NCBI GenBank assembly: GCA_958296005.1
Contig: CATQHQ010000002.1
Span: 1,168,501 to 1,232,500 of the forward strand
Reading direction: 5' to 3'
DNA: 64,000 nt
Source of the DNA: Longimicrobiales bacterium
Lineage (GTDB): Bacteria; Gemmatimonadota; Gemmatimonadetes; Longimicrobiales; Gaopeijiaceae
Positions within the stretch are counted from its first letter, which is position 1, and every line of letters begins with the position of its first letter. Positions 33,823 to 41,217 of the stretch are shown one piece after another. Below the pieces are notes generated by a model that was given only the letters and a program-made list of their open reading frames with translations, ran no database searches and was not told the DNA's origin. Made by a program: the position numbers and the translations under genes.

Positions 33823-36291
33823 TTACTGGTGTTGAGGTTGCGGAGTGCTTTCGGCTTGGTCTTCGGCCACCGCAGCGGCTCTGGCCATCCGGAACGGCGG
33901 GCTGCCCACCACGCCCAGCACGAATGACGACATCCGGTAGTCGTTGGCCGCCGCGTCCCGGGTGATCTGCCGGATCGTGGGCATGTCGAAGTATTCTACG
34001 CGCCTGCCGAGGGCGTAGGCCATCAGGTTCTCGGTGAAGGTGCGGTAGAACACCTCCTGATAGCGGAGGAGGGCGTCGCGAAGATCGTCGGGGCCGGCCA
34101 GCTGGATGCCGTCGTACATCACGCCCACCGGGTCCACCGGGTTGCCCCCGTCGCGGATCCGCCAAGCGCCGGTCACGTCGAAGTTCTCCATCGCCAGCCC
34201 GAGCGGGTCGATCGCCGAATGGCACGAGTTGCACGCGGGGTTTGCCCGGTGCATCTCCATCCGTTCGCGAACCGCCAGGAAGCGCCCTTCTTCCGAAGCG
34301 GCCGTTTCCTCGAAGGCGGGGATGTCCGGCGGCGGCGGGGGCGGCGGCGCGCCCAGGAAGACCTCCAGCACCCACTTGCCCCGCAGCACCGGGGAGGTGC
34401 GGTCGGGGTGGGAGGTGAGCGTCAGGATGCTGGCGTGACCGAGCAGCCCCCGGCGGTGGGCGGTGGGATAGGAGACCCGCCGGAAGTCGGGACCGGTGAC
34501 GCCGGTGATCCCGTAGTGTCGCGCCAGCCGCTCGTTGACGAACGTGTAGTCCGCAGTGAGCAGGTCGGTGACGGGCCGGTCGTCCCTGACCAAGTGGGAG
34601 AAGAACGTCTCGGTCTCCCGGTGCATGGCGTCGGCCAGGGTCTCGTCGAAGTAGGGGTACGTGAGGGCGTCGGGGTGGATCTTCTCCAGGTCCTGAAGCC
34701 GCAGCCACTGGGCGGCAAAGCGGGAGGACAGCGCCTCGGCCTTGGGATCGGCCAGCATCCGGCGCGCCTGTCGCTCCAGCTCCGCGGGCTCCGAGAGCTC
34801 CCCTCTGCGAGCGACTTCCGTCAGCGCCTCGTCGGGCGGCGCCCCCCACAGGAAGAAGGAGAGGCGCGACGCCAAGTCCACGTCCGCGATCCGGTAGGTC
34901 CCCCCTTCGGCGCCTTCGGGCGGTCGCTCCAGCCTGAAGACGAAGTGGGGGCTGGCCAGCACGGCCTGAAGCGCGGTGCGGACGCCGGTCTCGAAGCCGC
35001 CGTCGGCCGCGCCCCTCTCGTAGAAGGCGAGGAGGCCCTCCACGTCGCTCTCGGTGGCGGGTCGGCGGTACGCCTTGCTGGCCAGCCGCTCGAGGATATC
35101 CCGGGCGCAGGGCGCCTCCTCTTCCGGGGCCGTGGGCCGACAGGTGAAGATCGACCTCCGCGCCGGGGTGTCGGAGACCCCGGTGACTTGGAACGGCCCG
35201 AGGACCGTGACCCGCTGAAGGTGCTGCTGGGTGGTGACGCCTAGTCCGATTCCGATCTGCCCGTCGGCGAGCGTGTGGTCGATCGGTCGGATCAAGTCGT
35301 CCACGACCCCTTCGAACTGGCGGACGAACGCCACCGACACGCGCTTGGGACCCGCGGTCACGTAGATCGAGTCGCTGCGGATGTTCAGACCCGTGGGCTC
35401 GGACTCGGACATCCAGCGGTCGACCTCGAGCAGCGCCACTCGGGCGCCGTCGATCGAGACCTCCATCTGCTCGGTGCCGAAGGTGCGGCCGAAGACCTCG
35501 CCCTCGACGGCGGCGTAGGGCATGACGTGGAAGATGTACTTGCCGTCGGCGGGGAAGTTGTGCACCACCGACAAACCGCCGCGCGTGCCCACCGGCGCCC
35601 CGGCGACTCGCTCCTTCTGCGACGCCACGCGGGGGACGCGGTAGATCGTGGAGCCGACCTCCGCCTCCGGGTTGCCCAGCGCCAAGCGGCTGATCTGGCC
35701 GGCGGCCCGCAGGTAGCCCTCCACGACCGTCGCGGACGGCATCTGGACATCCGCGATGTTGTCGAAGTTGGCGCTCTTGGTGTCCAGCGGCAGGAACGCG
35801 GCCACGTCCACGTCGATCCCCAGCAGATCCCTGACCGCCGCCGCGTACTCGGCGCGGTTGAGGCGCTGGAAGGTGCGCCTGCCGGGATCGGGGTTGTCGT
35901 TCGCGATCCGGTCCATCTCGACTTCCAGCTCGGTGGCCATCGCGGAGAGCACGTCCACCTCCGGCCGCCGAACCCCGCGGGGCGGCATCATTCCGGCCCG
36001 AAGCTTGCGGATCATCTTCTCGACCGTCGGGCGTCGCTCCTCGGCTTCGGCGATGTCGAAGCCCTCGAGCACCAAGCCGCCCACTTGCCGCCGCTCGCTG
36101 TGGCAGCGGAGGCAGTATTCCTCGACGACCTCGTTGGCCACCGGCTCGTTGCCGAACGCCGCGTCGCCCGCCGGCGCCAACACGCTGCCGTGGGAGAACG
36201 AACTCGGATGGGGGACGGGGTCGCCCGCGCCGGAGGCGAAGCCGAGTCCAAGGATGCCCGCCGCCGCCAGTGCCAAGGCGTACTTGCTCAT
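33823..36291 (-). CDS. DUF1592-family multidomain protein with cytochrome c motifs
   Basis: 822 residues from ATG 36291 (minus; GGAGG 8-9 bases upstream). The N-terminus is a signal peptide. CLRCH at residues 60-64 is a heme c site in a planctomycete-type cytochrome domain. Then come DUF1587 (about 115-180, FQRLNRAEYAAAVRDLLG), a beta-sandwich, DUF1595, DUF1592 (DLASRLSFFLWGAPPDEAL), DUF1588 (ILTLTSHPDRTSPVLRGKWV) and DUF1585. ACNSCHSAID, inside DUF1588, is a second CxxCH. Two c-type hemes and export imply a periplasmic electron-transfer role, substrate unknown. It heads a four-gene minus-strand unit. ORF extension upstream to 37662 was rejected because it crosses the divergent genes. Confidence 0.92.
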   Translation of the reverse strand: MSKYALALAAAGILGLGFASGAGDPVPHPSSFSHGSVLAPAGDAAFGNEPVANEVVEEYCLRCHSERRQVGGLVLEGFDIAEAEERRPTVEKMIRKLRAGMMPPRGVRRPEVDVLSAMATELEVEMDRIANDNPDPGRRTFQRLNRAEYAAAVRDLLGIDVDVAAFLPLDTKSANFDNIADVQMPSATVVEGYLRAAGQISRLALGNPEAEVGSTIYRVPRVASQKERVAGAPVGTRGGLSVVHNFPADGKYIFHVMPYAAVEGEVFGRTFGTEQMEVSIDGARVALLEVDRWMSESEPTGLNIRSDSIYVTAGPKRVSVAFVRQFEGVVDDLIRPIDHTLADGQIGIGLGVTTQQHLQRVTVLGPFQVTGVSDTPARRSIFTCRPTAPEEEAPCARDILERLASKAYRRPATESDVEGLLAFYERGAADGGFETGVRTALQAVLASPHFVFRLERPPEGAEGGTYRIADVDLASRLSFFLWGAPPDEALTEVARRGELSEPAELERQARRMLADPKAEALSSRFAAQWLRLQDLEKIHPDALTYPYFDETLADAMHRETETFFSHLVRDDRPVTDLLTADYTFVNERLARHYGITGVTGPDFRRVSYPTAHRRGLLGHASILTLTSHPDRTSPVLRGKWVLEVFLGAPPPPPPPDIPAFEETAASEEGRFLAVRERMEMHRANPACNSCHSAIDPLGLAMENFDVTGAWRIRDGGNPVDPVGVMYDGIQLAGPDDLRDALLRYQEVFYRTFTENLMAYALGRRVEYFDMPTIRQITRDAAANDYRMSSFVLGVVGSPPFRMARAAAVAEDQAESTPQPQHQ

Positions 36292-36348
36292 ACCCGCGTC
36301 CTCCAGACAACCCTGTTGGCCCCGCAGGACCCGCGATCGATGTCCTCC

Positions 36349-36354
36349 AGTATA
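36349..36354 (-). promoter_or_regulatory. Putative -10 element of the DUF1592 module
   Basis: TATACT on the minus strand, 58 bases upstream of the DUF1592 ATG. The matching -35 (around 36373) is poor. The overlapping plus-strand TACAAT at 36353 could serve the divergent gene. Confidence 0.35.
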
Positions 36355-36426
36355 CAATGAGCGAAACCCTCCGCGCCAGGGCGCCGTTTGGGGGCCAGCC
36401 TGTGGCGCGGCCCAAGGCGGAACGCC

Positions 36427-36432
36427 TACAAT
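36427..36432 (+). promoter_or_regulatory. Putative -10 element of the plug-domain gene
   Basis: TACAAT lies 22 bases ahead of ATG 36454, leaving a short leader that contains the strong ribosome site AAGGAGGT. No good -35 is visible. Confidence 0.35.
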
Positions 36433-36453
36433 GGAGGACGGAAGGAGGTCCAC

Positions 36454-37542
36454 ATGCTCGCAACTCCTCTGGCAAGGGCATGGAACGAGTGCCGGTGGCA
36501 CCAGCGACGCCGCCTGAACGGGTGGATCGTCGCCGGCCTGGCTGCGGTCTTGTCCGGGCTCGCCGGCCTCCCGTCGCTGGCCCGCGCCCAAAGCGCCGAA
36601 GGGAACGCCGAGTCGGTCCGGATCGTCGCCCACCTGCGCGACTTGGACACGGGGGAGGCGCTGGCCGGGGCCGTAATCGAGCTTGCGGGGGTGGTCGGGC
36701 GTCACGTAACCGACGTGGGCGGACGGGCGGCCTTCGACGCGGTCCTGGGCGACTATGAACTCGTGGTGCGCCGGAGCGGCTACGAGACGGTGCAGGGCGA
36801 CTTCCGCGTCCTCCGTGCCGGCGATTTCTTCCTTCAGATGGCTCAAGCCGACCTGGACAACCCGGCCGCCGCCTCCCGCCTTCTGGTCAGAGTCGCCGAC
36901 GCGGAGACGGGACGGCCGATCGAGGGCGCGGCGGTCTCGCTGATCTCGGGGGCGACGCGACCCACCGACGTCCGAGGCTCGGTCTCGTTCGACGACCTGT
37001 CCCCCGTGCTGACCCGGCTGACCGTGGAGATGATCGGGTACGCGGCGCGCACGGAGCCCGTCGTCCTGCACCCGGGGCGCACCACGGCAGTGGAGGTGGG
37101 GATGACGGTGGAGGCGATCGAACTCGAGCCGATCGTCGTCGAGGTTCGGTCTCCGATCATGGAGGCGTACGGAGTGTACGACCGGCTGGAGCGCGGCATC
37201 GCGAACCGGGTGCTGACCCGCGACGCGATCGAGCAGCAGGCGTCGCACCGGCTCTCCGACGCCCTCAGGTACGTTCCGGGGCTGGACGTTCGCCGGGAGG
37301 GGAGTGCGGTCGGCTTCCCGTCGCGGGCCGTGGTCTACGCCCGGGGATGCCGTCTCGCGGTGTGGGTCGACGGGGTCGAGTGGCACTCCGACATCGAGGG
37401 CACGGTGGACATCGACCAGATCGCGCCGGAGTGGATCGAGATGGCCGAGTTCTACTGGGGGTTGCGGACGCCGACGCAGTTCAGCTCCGGGAACAACTGC
37501 GGCACCGTCCTCATCTGGACGAGGCAGGGACGCCGAAGGTAG
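36454..37542 (+). CDS. Secreted carboxypeptidase-like/TonB-plug-like protein without barrel (A)
   Basis: 362 residues from ATG 36454 (AAGGAGGT directly upstream). A long signal region ends near ARAQS. Two carboxypeptidase regulatory-like beta domains follow (about 50-125 and 145-215: DLDTGEALAGAVIELAG and DAETGRPIEGAAVSLIS). Residues 240-362 resemble a TonB plug (LTRDAIEQQASHRLSDALRYVPGLDV..., VVYARGC...VWVDGV, IEMAEFYWG) but the chain stops with CGTVLIWTRQ and there is no beta-barrel. Two Cys (GCR and NNCGT) are placed as in gene B at 38114. It is probably a periplasmic or surface protein; function unknown. Confidence 0.8.
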   Translation: MLATPLARAWNECRWHQRRRLNGWIVAGLAAVLSGLAGLPSLARAQSAEGNAESVRIVAHLRDLDTGEALAGAVIELAGVVGRHVTDVGGRAAFDAVLGDYELVVRRSGYETVQGDFRVLRAGDFFLQMAQADLDNPAAASRLLVRVADAETGRPIEGAAVSLISGATRPTDVRGSVSFDDLSPVLTRLTVEMIGYAARTEPVVLHPGRTTAVEVGMTVEAIELEPIVVEVRSPIMEAYGVYDRLERGIANRVLTRDAIEQQASHRLSDALRYVPGLDVRREGSAVGFPSRAVVYARGCRLAVWVDGVEWHSDIEGTVDIDQIAPEWIEMAEFYWGLRTPTQFSSGNNCGTVLIWTRQGRRR

Positions 37543-37637
37543 GCGAGACCTTCCGCCTGCGGTTAGCTTGACGGCGTGCCGGCGCGGACGGGCGGGGGGG
37601 CTGGACGACTTGCGCGACAACACGGGTGCTAGCTGCG

Positions 37638-38111
37638 ATGACCGAACTTTCAAGGGGCGCACCGGCGCCCGACTTCTCCCTGATGACGGCGCTGGGCCAG
37701 GAGCCCGTCACTCTTTCGGGCCAGCGGGGCGATCCGATCGTGCTGCTCTTCGTGCCGTTGGCGTTCTCCAGCACCTGCACGGAGGAGCTCTGCCACGTCT
37801 CCGAGAACTGGAGCACCTGGGGCGAGCTGGGCGCCAAGGTCTTCGGCGTCAGCATCGATTCGCCGTTCGTGAACCAGAAGTGGGCCGAGGAGATGGGCGT
37901 CCCGTTCCCCGTCCTCTCCGACTTCAACAAGGAGGTCGCCACGGCCTACGGGGTCCTCGAGGAGGACTTCTTCGGCCTGCGCGGCGTCGCCAAGCGGTCG
38001 GTCTTCGTGGTGGATCGGGAGGGACGGATCCGCTGGACGTGGCAGAGCGACCACCCGGGCGTGCTGCCCCCCTTCGACGAGATCGTGAAGGCGGTCCAGG
38101 AGCTGGACTGA
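37638..38111 (+). CDS. AhpE-like peroxiredoxin
   Basis: 157 residues from ATG 37638. It reduces peroxides with a cysteine thiol. The peroxidatic Cys47 is in FVPLAFSSTCTEEL, the AhpE/AhpC-TSA pattern (P-x-A-F-T/S-x-x-C), with another Cys at 52 (LCHVSE) that could resolve. N-terminal APDFSLMTALGQEPVTLS and late KRSVFVVDREGRIRWTW are standard. Length agrees with AhpE. It lies between the two plug-like genes, and its stop is 2 bases before the GTG of gene B, suggesting co-expression. No signal peptide, so cytoplasmic. Confidence 0.92.
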   Translation: MTELSRGAPAPDFSLMTALGQEPVTLSGQRGDPIVLLFVPLAFSSTCTEELCHVSENWSTWGELGAKVFGVSIDSPFVNQKWAEEMGVPFPVLSDFNKEVATAYGVLEEDFFGLRGVAKRSVFVVDREGRIRWTWQSDHPGVLPPFDEIVKAVQELD

Positions 38112-38113
38112 GG

Positions 38114-38902
38114 GTGGCGACGGTCCGCTTGATGCTCTCCGTCCGCGTGACCGTCCTCGGCGTCGCGGCGGCCGTCGCCGCCACCAGCGCGGCCGCTGGA
38201 GCCGGGGCCGCCCAGGAGCAGGTCGTCTTCGCAGGCGAGGTAGTGGACACCTACCGAGGGCAGCCGGTGGAGGGCGCGCTGATCGTCTTGCCGGAGACCC
38301 GAAGGCCGGACGGCTCGACGCTCACGGGCATCGCCGACGCATCGGGACGGTTCAGCATCTCCGGCGTGCCGGTCGGTCCCAGCCGAGTCTCGGTCTCCCG
38401 GATCGGATACGCGGACCTGGTGCAGGTGCTGGACGTTCGGGACGGCCAGTTCGTCGAGATCGCCCTGATCCCCAAGCCCGTCGTGCTGGAAGGGATCGAA
38501 GTCTACGTGGATCGGCTCGAGAGCCGCCTGCGGAGCTTGCCGTTCTCCACGGCCACCTTCGCCGAGGCCGACCTGAGGTTCTCGCCGGACCTGAACGTCG
38601 CCCAGTACCTGGACAGCCGCCCGGGGTTCGAGTTCGTGCCCTGCATTACCGGCGCTTCGGGCCCGGTATTCGCCCGAGCGCGAGGCTGCATCCGCACCCG
38701 GGGGGTCACGCCGCAGCGCCCACGCGTGTTCATCGACGACGCGCCGGCGTTCGGGGGCGTGCAGGAGCTGGCGTCGCTGCCCACGACCGAGGTGTACCGG
38801 GTCGACGTGATCCGCGGCTGCGGCCAGATCCGGGTGTACACGATCGCCTACACCGAGGGGACGGCGAGCCACCCCCGGCCCCTGCTTCCCATCGTCTGCT
38901 GA
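38114..38902 (+). CDS. Secreted carboxypeptidase-like/TonB-plug-like protein without barrel (B)
   Basis: 262 residues from GTG 38114; ATG 38132 is the alternative. Signal peptide ends near GAAQEQ. One carboxypeptidase regulatory-like domain (VVDTYRGQPVEGALIVLPET, about 35-115) is followed by a shortened plug-like part with ARGCIRTRG, PRVFIDDAPAF and TTEVYRVDVIRGCGQIRVYT. As in gene A, there is a Cys after an Arg-Gly and another just before the final strand, then the protein ends with no barrel. It may be a paralogue of gene A. Function unknown. Confidence 0.75.
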   Translation: MATVRLMLSVRVTVLGVAAAVAATSAAAGAGAAQEQVVFAGEVVDTYRGQPVEGALIVLPETRRPDGSTLTGIADASGRFSISGVPVGPSRVSVSRIGYADLVQVLDVRDGQFVEIALIPKPVVLEGIEVYVDRLESRLRSLPFSTATFAEADLRFSPDLNVAQYLDSRPGFEFVPCITGASGPVFARARGCIRTRGVTPQRPRVFIDDAPAFGGVQELASLPTTEVYRVDVIRGCGQIRVYTIAYTEGTASHPRPLLPIVC

Positions 38903-38924
38903 CCCCGGGAGCCCCGTCATAGCG

Positions 38925-40082
38925 ATGCCGTTCGGCCAGATGGAGGAGACTCCCGGCCTCCGCCTTCTCTTCACCCTCGCGGTGATGGTGGTGCTGGTCC
39001 ACGGACTGCGTTTGGCCCAGCCGATCATGATGCCGTTCGCGGTCGCCGCGTTCCTGGCGGTGATCAGCCTCCCCGTCGTGTTCTGGCTGCGCAAGAAGCG
39101 GATCCCCACGCCGGTGGCGATTCTTCTGACGGTGCTCGCGGTGGCCTCCGTCTTCGGCTTGGTGATCCTTCTGGCCAGCCAGCAGCTTGCGGAGCTTCAG
39201 GCGCTCGGCCCCGCCTACGGCCGCGCTCTCCTCAGTCAAGTCGAGAACTTGATCTTCCGACTGCTGGAGGTGGGGTTGCCGGTGGAGCTGCAACCGGCGC
39301 TGGAGAACGTCCGGGACAATGTCCTGGGCGTGCTCAACCAGTACCTCCTGGCCCTGGCGGGCGGCACGTTCACATGGGCGCTGTCGTTCGTCACCACGAC
39401 GTTCCTGGTCTTCCTCATCCTTGCTTTCGCCCTCAGCGAGGCTGCCGTCTTCCCGGCCAAGCTCCGGGCGGTGACCGGGGATCGGCTGGCCTCCGACGAA
39501 CGCCTGGGCAAGATCGTGGGGGAGGTCCAGGGGTACTTGGTGATCAAGACGCTGGTGAGCGTGGCCACGGGCGTGTTGCTGGGGCTGTGGACCTGGACGA
39601 TGGGCCTGGATTCGCCGCTCTTGCTGGGGCTGATCGCGTTCGTTCTCAACTACGTGCCGACGATCGGCTCGATTATCGCCTCCGCGCCTGCGCTGGTGCT
39701 GGCGTTCGTGAACTTCGACGCGGCCGGATCGACGATCGTCGACTTCGACCTGCAGCGCGCCGTCGTCGTGGGCATAGGCTACCTAGTGGTCAACGTGGGG
39801 TTCGGGAACTGGCTGGAGCCGACGCTGCTGGGGCGGCGACTGGGCCTCTCGACTCTTGTGGTCGTGCTCTCGCTGGTCTTCTGGGGATGGCTGTGGGGGC
39901 CGGTCGGCGCACTCCTCTCCGTTCCTCTGACGATGGTCGCGAAGATCATGACCGAGAACACCAAGGACCTGAAGTGGGTGGCGGTGCTGCTGGACAAGAA
40001 TGCTCCCGAGGAGCCGCCGCCGAAGACAGGTGTGCCGCCGGAAGCAGCTGTGCCGCCGGACACCGAGGCGGAACCGGCGTGA
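38925..40082 (+). CDS. AI-2E family transporter (PerM/YdiK-type permease)
   Basis: 385 residues from ATG 38925. Eight or so membrane spans are visible with the family layout: paired N-terminal helices, a soluble region (about 90-150), then helices with LIAFVLNYVPTIGSIIASAPALVLAF, the diagnostic N-Y-V-P-x-I-G motif, and GNWLEPTLLGRRLGLSTLVVVLSLVFWGWLWG. Members export small molecules or sodium; AI-2 export is shown for only a few, so the substrate is open. The C-terminal 30 residues are Pro/Glu-rich. The stop overlaps the GTG of the next gene. Confidence 0.92.
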   Translation: MPFGQMEETPGLRLLFTLAVMVVLVHGLRLAQPIMMPFAVAAFLAVISLPVVFWLRKKRIPTPVAILLTVLAVASVFGLVILLASQQLAELQALGPAYGRALLSQVENLIFRLLEVGLPVELQPALENVRDNVLGVLNQYLLALAGGTFTWALSFVTTTFLVFLILAFALSEAAVFPAKLRAVTGDRLASDERLGKIVGEVQGYLVIKTLVSVATGVLLGLWTWTMGLDSPLLLGLIAFVLNYVPTIGSIIASAPALVLAFVNFDAAGSTIVDFDLQRAVVVGIGYLVVNVGFGNWLEPTLLGRRLGLSTLVVVLSLVFWGWLWGPVGALLSVPLTMVAKIMTENTKDLKWVAVLLDKNAPEEPPPKTGVPPEAAVPPDTEAEPA

Positions 40083-40579
40083 GGCTGTCGGGACTGGATC
40101 GGCTGCCCGAGAGCGCCCGGATCTGGATCTTCGGGTTGGAACGGGAGGTCGTGGGAGAGGACGCAGCCCGTCTGCTCGCGGCCGCGGACGGCTTCCTGGA
40201 GGGCTGGGCGGCTCATGGGACGCCCCTGCGAGCGGCCCGGGAGTGGCGCTACGACAGGTTCCTGATCGTCGGGGTGGACCAAGATGCCGCGCCGCCCAGC
40301 GGGTGCTCGGTCGACGCCTTGGTCCGGGCGCTCCGCGTGACGGAAGGGGAGCTCGGCGCGCGCTTCCTCGGCAACGAAGTGGTGTGGTACCGGGACGACG
40401 CCGGGATCGTCCAGTGGGCGTCCCGAGCGGAGTTCGGCCGGTTGGCCAGTAACGGAGGGGCGACGGCCGCCTCCGTCGTCTTCGACAACTCCATCACCGG
40501 TCTTGCGGAGTTGCGGGCGGGGCGCTGGGAAGGACCAGCTTCGGAGCGCTGGCAGGCGGTCTTCTTCAAGCAGTCCTAG
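40079..40579 (+). CDS. Small conserved cytoplasmic protein, family often misnamed 'ABC transporter ATPase'
   Basis: 166 residues from GTG 40079 (overlaps the permease stop as GTGA). It begins LPESARIWIFGLEREVVGED and contains FLEGWAAHGTPL, YDRFLIVGVD, SGCSVDALVRALR and FDNSITGLAELR. I recall the same pattern (pesrvWiy...f...W.aHg..l.a....y..Fi.l.vde....aSGCSID.sv) in Bacteroidota proteins that databases label as ABC ATPase although they lack Walker motifs; none is present here either. Biochemical role is unknown. Confidence 0.7.
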   Translation: MRLSGLDRLPESARIWIFGLEREVVGEDAARLLAAADGFLEGWAAHGTPLRAAREWRYDRFLIVGVDQDAAPPSGCSVDALVRALRVTEGELGARFLGNEVVWYRDDAGIVQWASRAEFGRLASNGGATAASVVFDNSITGLAELRAGRWEGPASERWQAVFFKQS

Positions 40580-40594
40580 GGGGTATAACTGCAA

Positions 40595-40627
40595 CGACGG
40601 CCAGCGGTCGGGGACCGCTGGCCGTCG
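40595..40627. terminator. Hairpin between convergent genes
   Basis: A perfect 13-base-pair stem (left arm 40595-40607, right arm 40615-40627; CGACGGCCAGCGG against its complement) with a 7-base loop lies 15 bases after the 40079 gene stop and 55 bases from the cspA stop. No long T run follows on either strand. It could terminate both convergent transcripts. Confidence 0.65.
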
Positions 40628-40682
40628 CGTGGTGACTTGGCGGACGCGCTTGCAGGAGCAGCGGCCGGCCGCCACGGCTGGG

Positions 40683-40904
40683 CTAGGCCATCGCCGCTCC
40701 GACGCGGATCACGTTCTCCGCTGCCGGTCCCTTCGGGCCGTCGACCAGGTCGAACTCGACGCGCTCGCCCTCCGACAGGCTCCTGAAGCCGTCGCCGGAG
40801 ATCGCCGAGTAGTGGACGAAACAGTCCCTGTCTCCGGCCTCGGGGCTGATGAACCCGAAGCCCTTCGCGTCGTTGAACCACTTTACGGTTCCTGTGGTAC
40901 GCAT
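40683..40904 (-). CDS. Cold-shock domain protein (CspA family)
   Basis: 73 residues from ATG 40904 (minus; TAGGAGC upstream). RNP1 KGFGFI and RNP2 CFVHY lie in the usual places, and the N-terminus [14 protein letters not shown] is canonical. It binds single-stranded nucleic acid and acts as an RNA chaperone. The second RNP motif carries Cys in place of the common Val/Ile (DCFVHY). A leader of about 100 bases is predicted upstream, as in cold-inducible csp genes. Confidence 0.95.
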   Translation of the reverse strand: MRTTGTVKWFNDAKGFGFISPEAGDRDCFVHYSAISGDGFRSLSEGERVEFDLVDGPKGPAAENVIRVGAAMA

Positions 40905-41011
40905 CCTCTGCTCCTACAGTCTGCATGTTGCGCGGCTCCCGCCTTCTTGCGGAAGCCGTTCGGCGTTTCTCCGAGCCTCGTGCCCGGTATCTGTGGCAAC
41001 GCCAACCCTGA

Positions 41012-41041
41012 AACGTATGCAATGTTGCACACGGGCGTCAA
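41012..41041 (-). promoter_or_regulatory. Putative cspA promoter
   Basis: On the minus strand: TTGACG (41041-41036), 18 bases, TACGTT (41017-41012). Transcripts would carry about 100 untranslated bases including a GC-rich hairpin (near 40935-40965), typical for csp genes. The rest of 40905-41217 holds only this leader and the upstream region of the efflux operon; I see no gene there. Confidence 0.4.
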
Positions 41042-41217
41042 CCGTGCTCGTGGCGGCGTGCGCCCGCCCGAGACGGAGGCGATGCCCCTTGGTCCTAAGG
41101 CGCATTCCTTTAGATTTAGCCTCCGGTGCTGGGGAACCGAGCGGCTGGAGGGGCCCTGGAACCCATTTGGGGACTCGGATCGTAAGCGGAAGCCAAGCCT
41201 GCACGGACGGAAGCGCC

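Noticed and set aside
33823..37662. 1279-codon version of the DUF1592 gene
   Set aside because: The extra N-terminal part is antisense to the plug-like gene; the 36291 start has a ribosome site and signal peptide.
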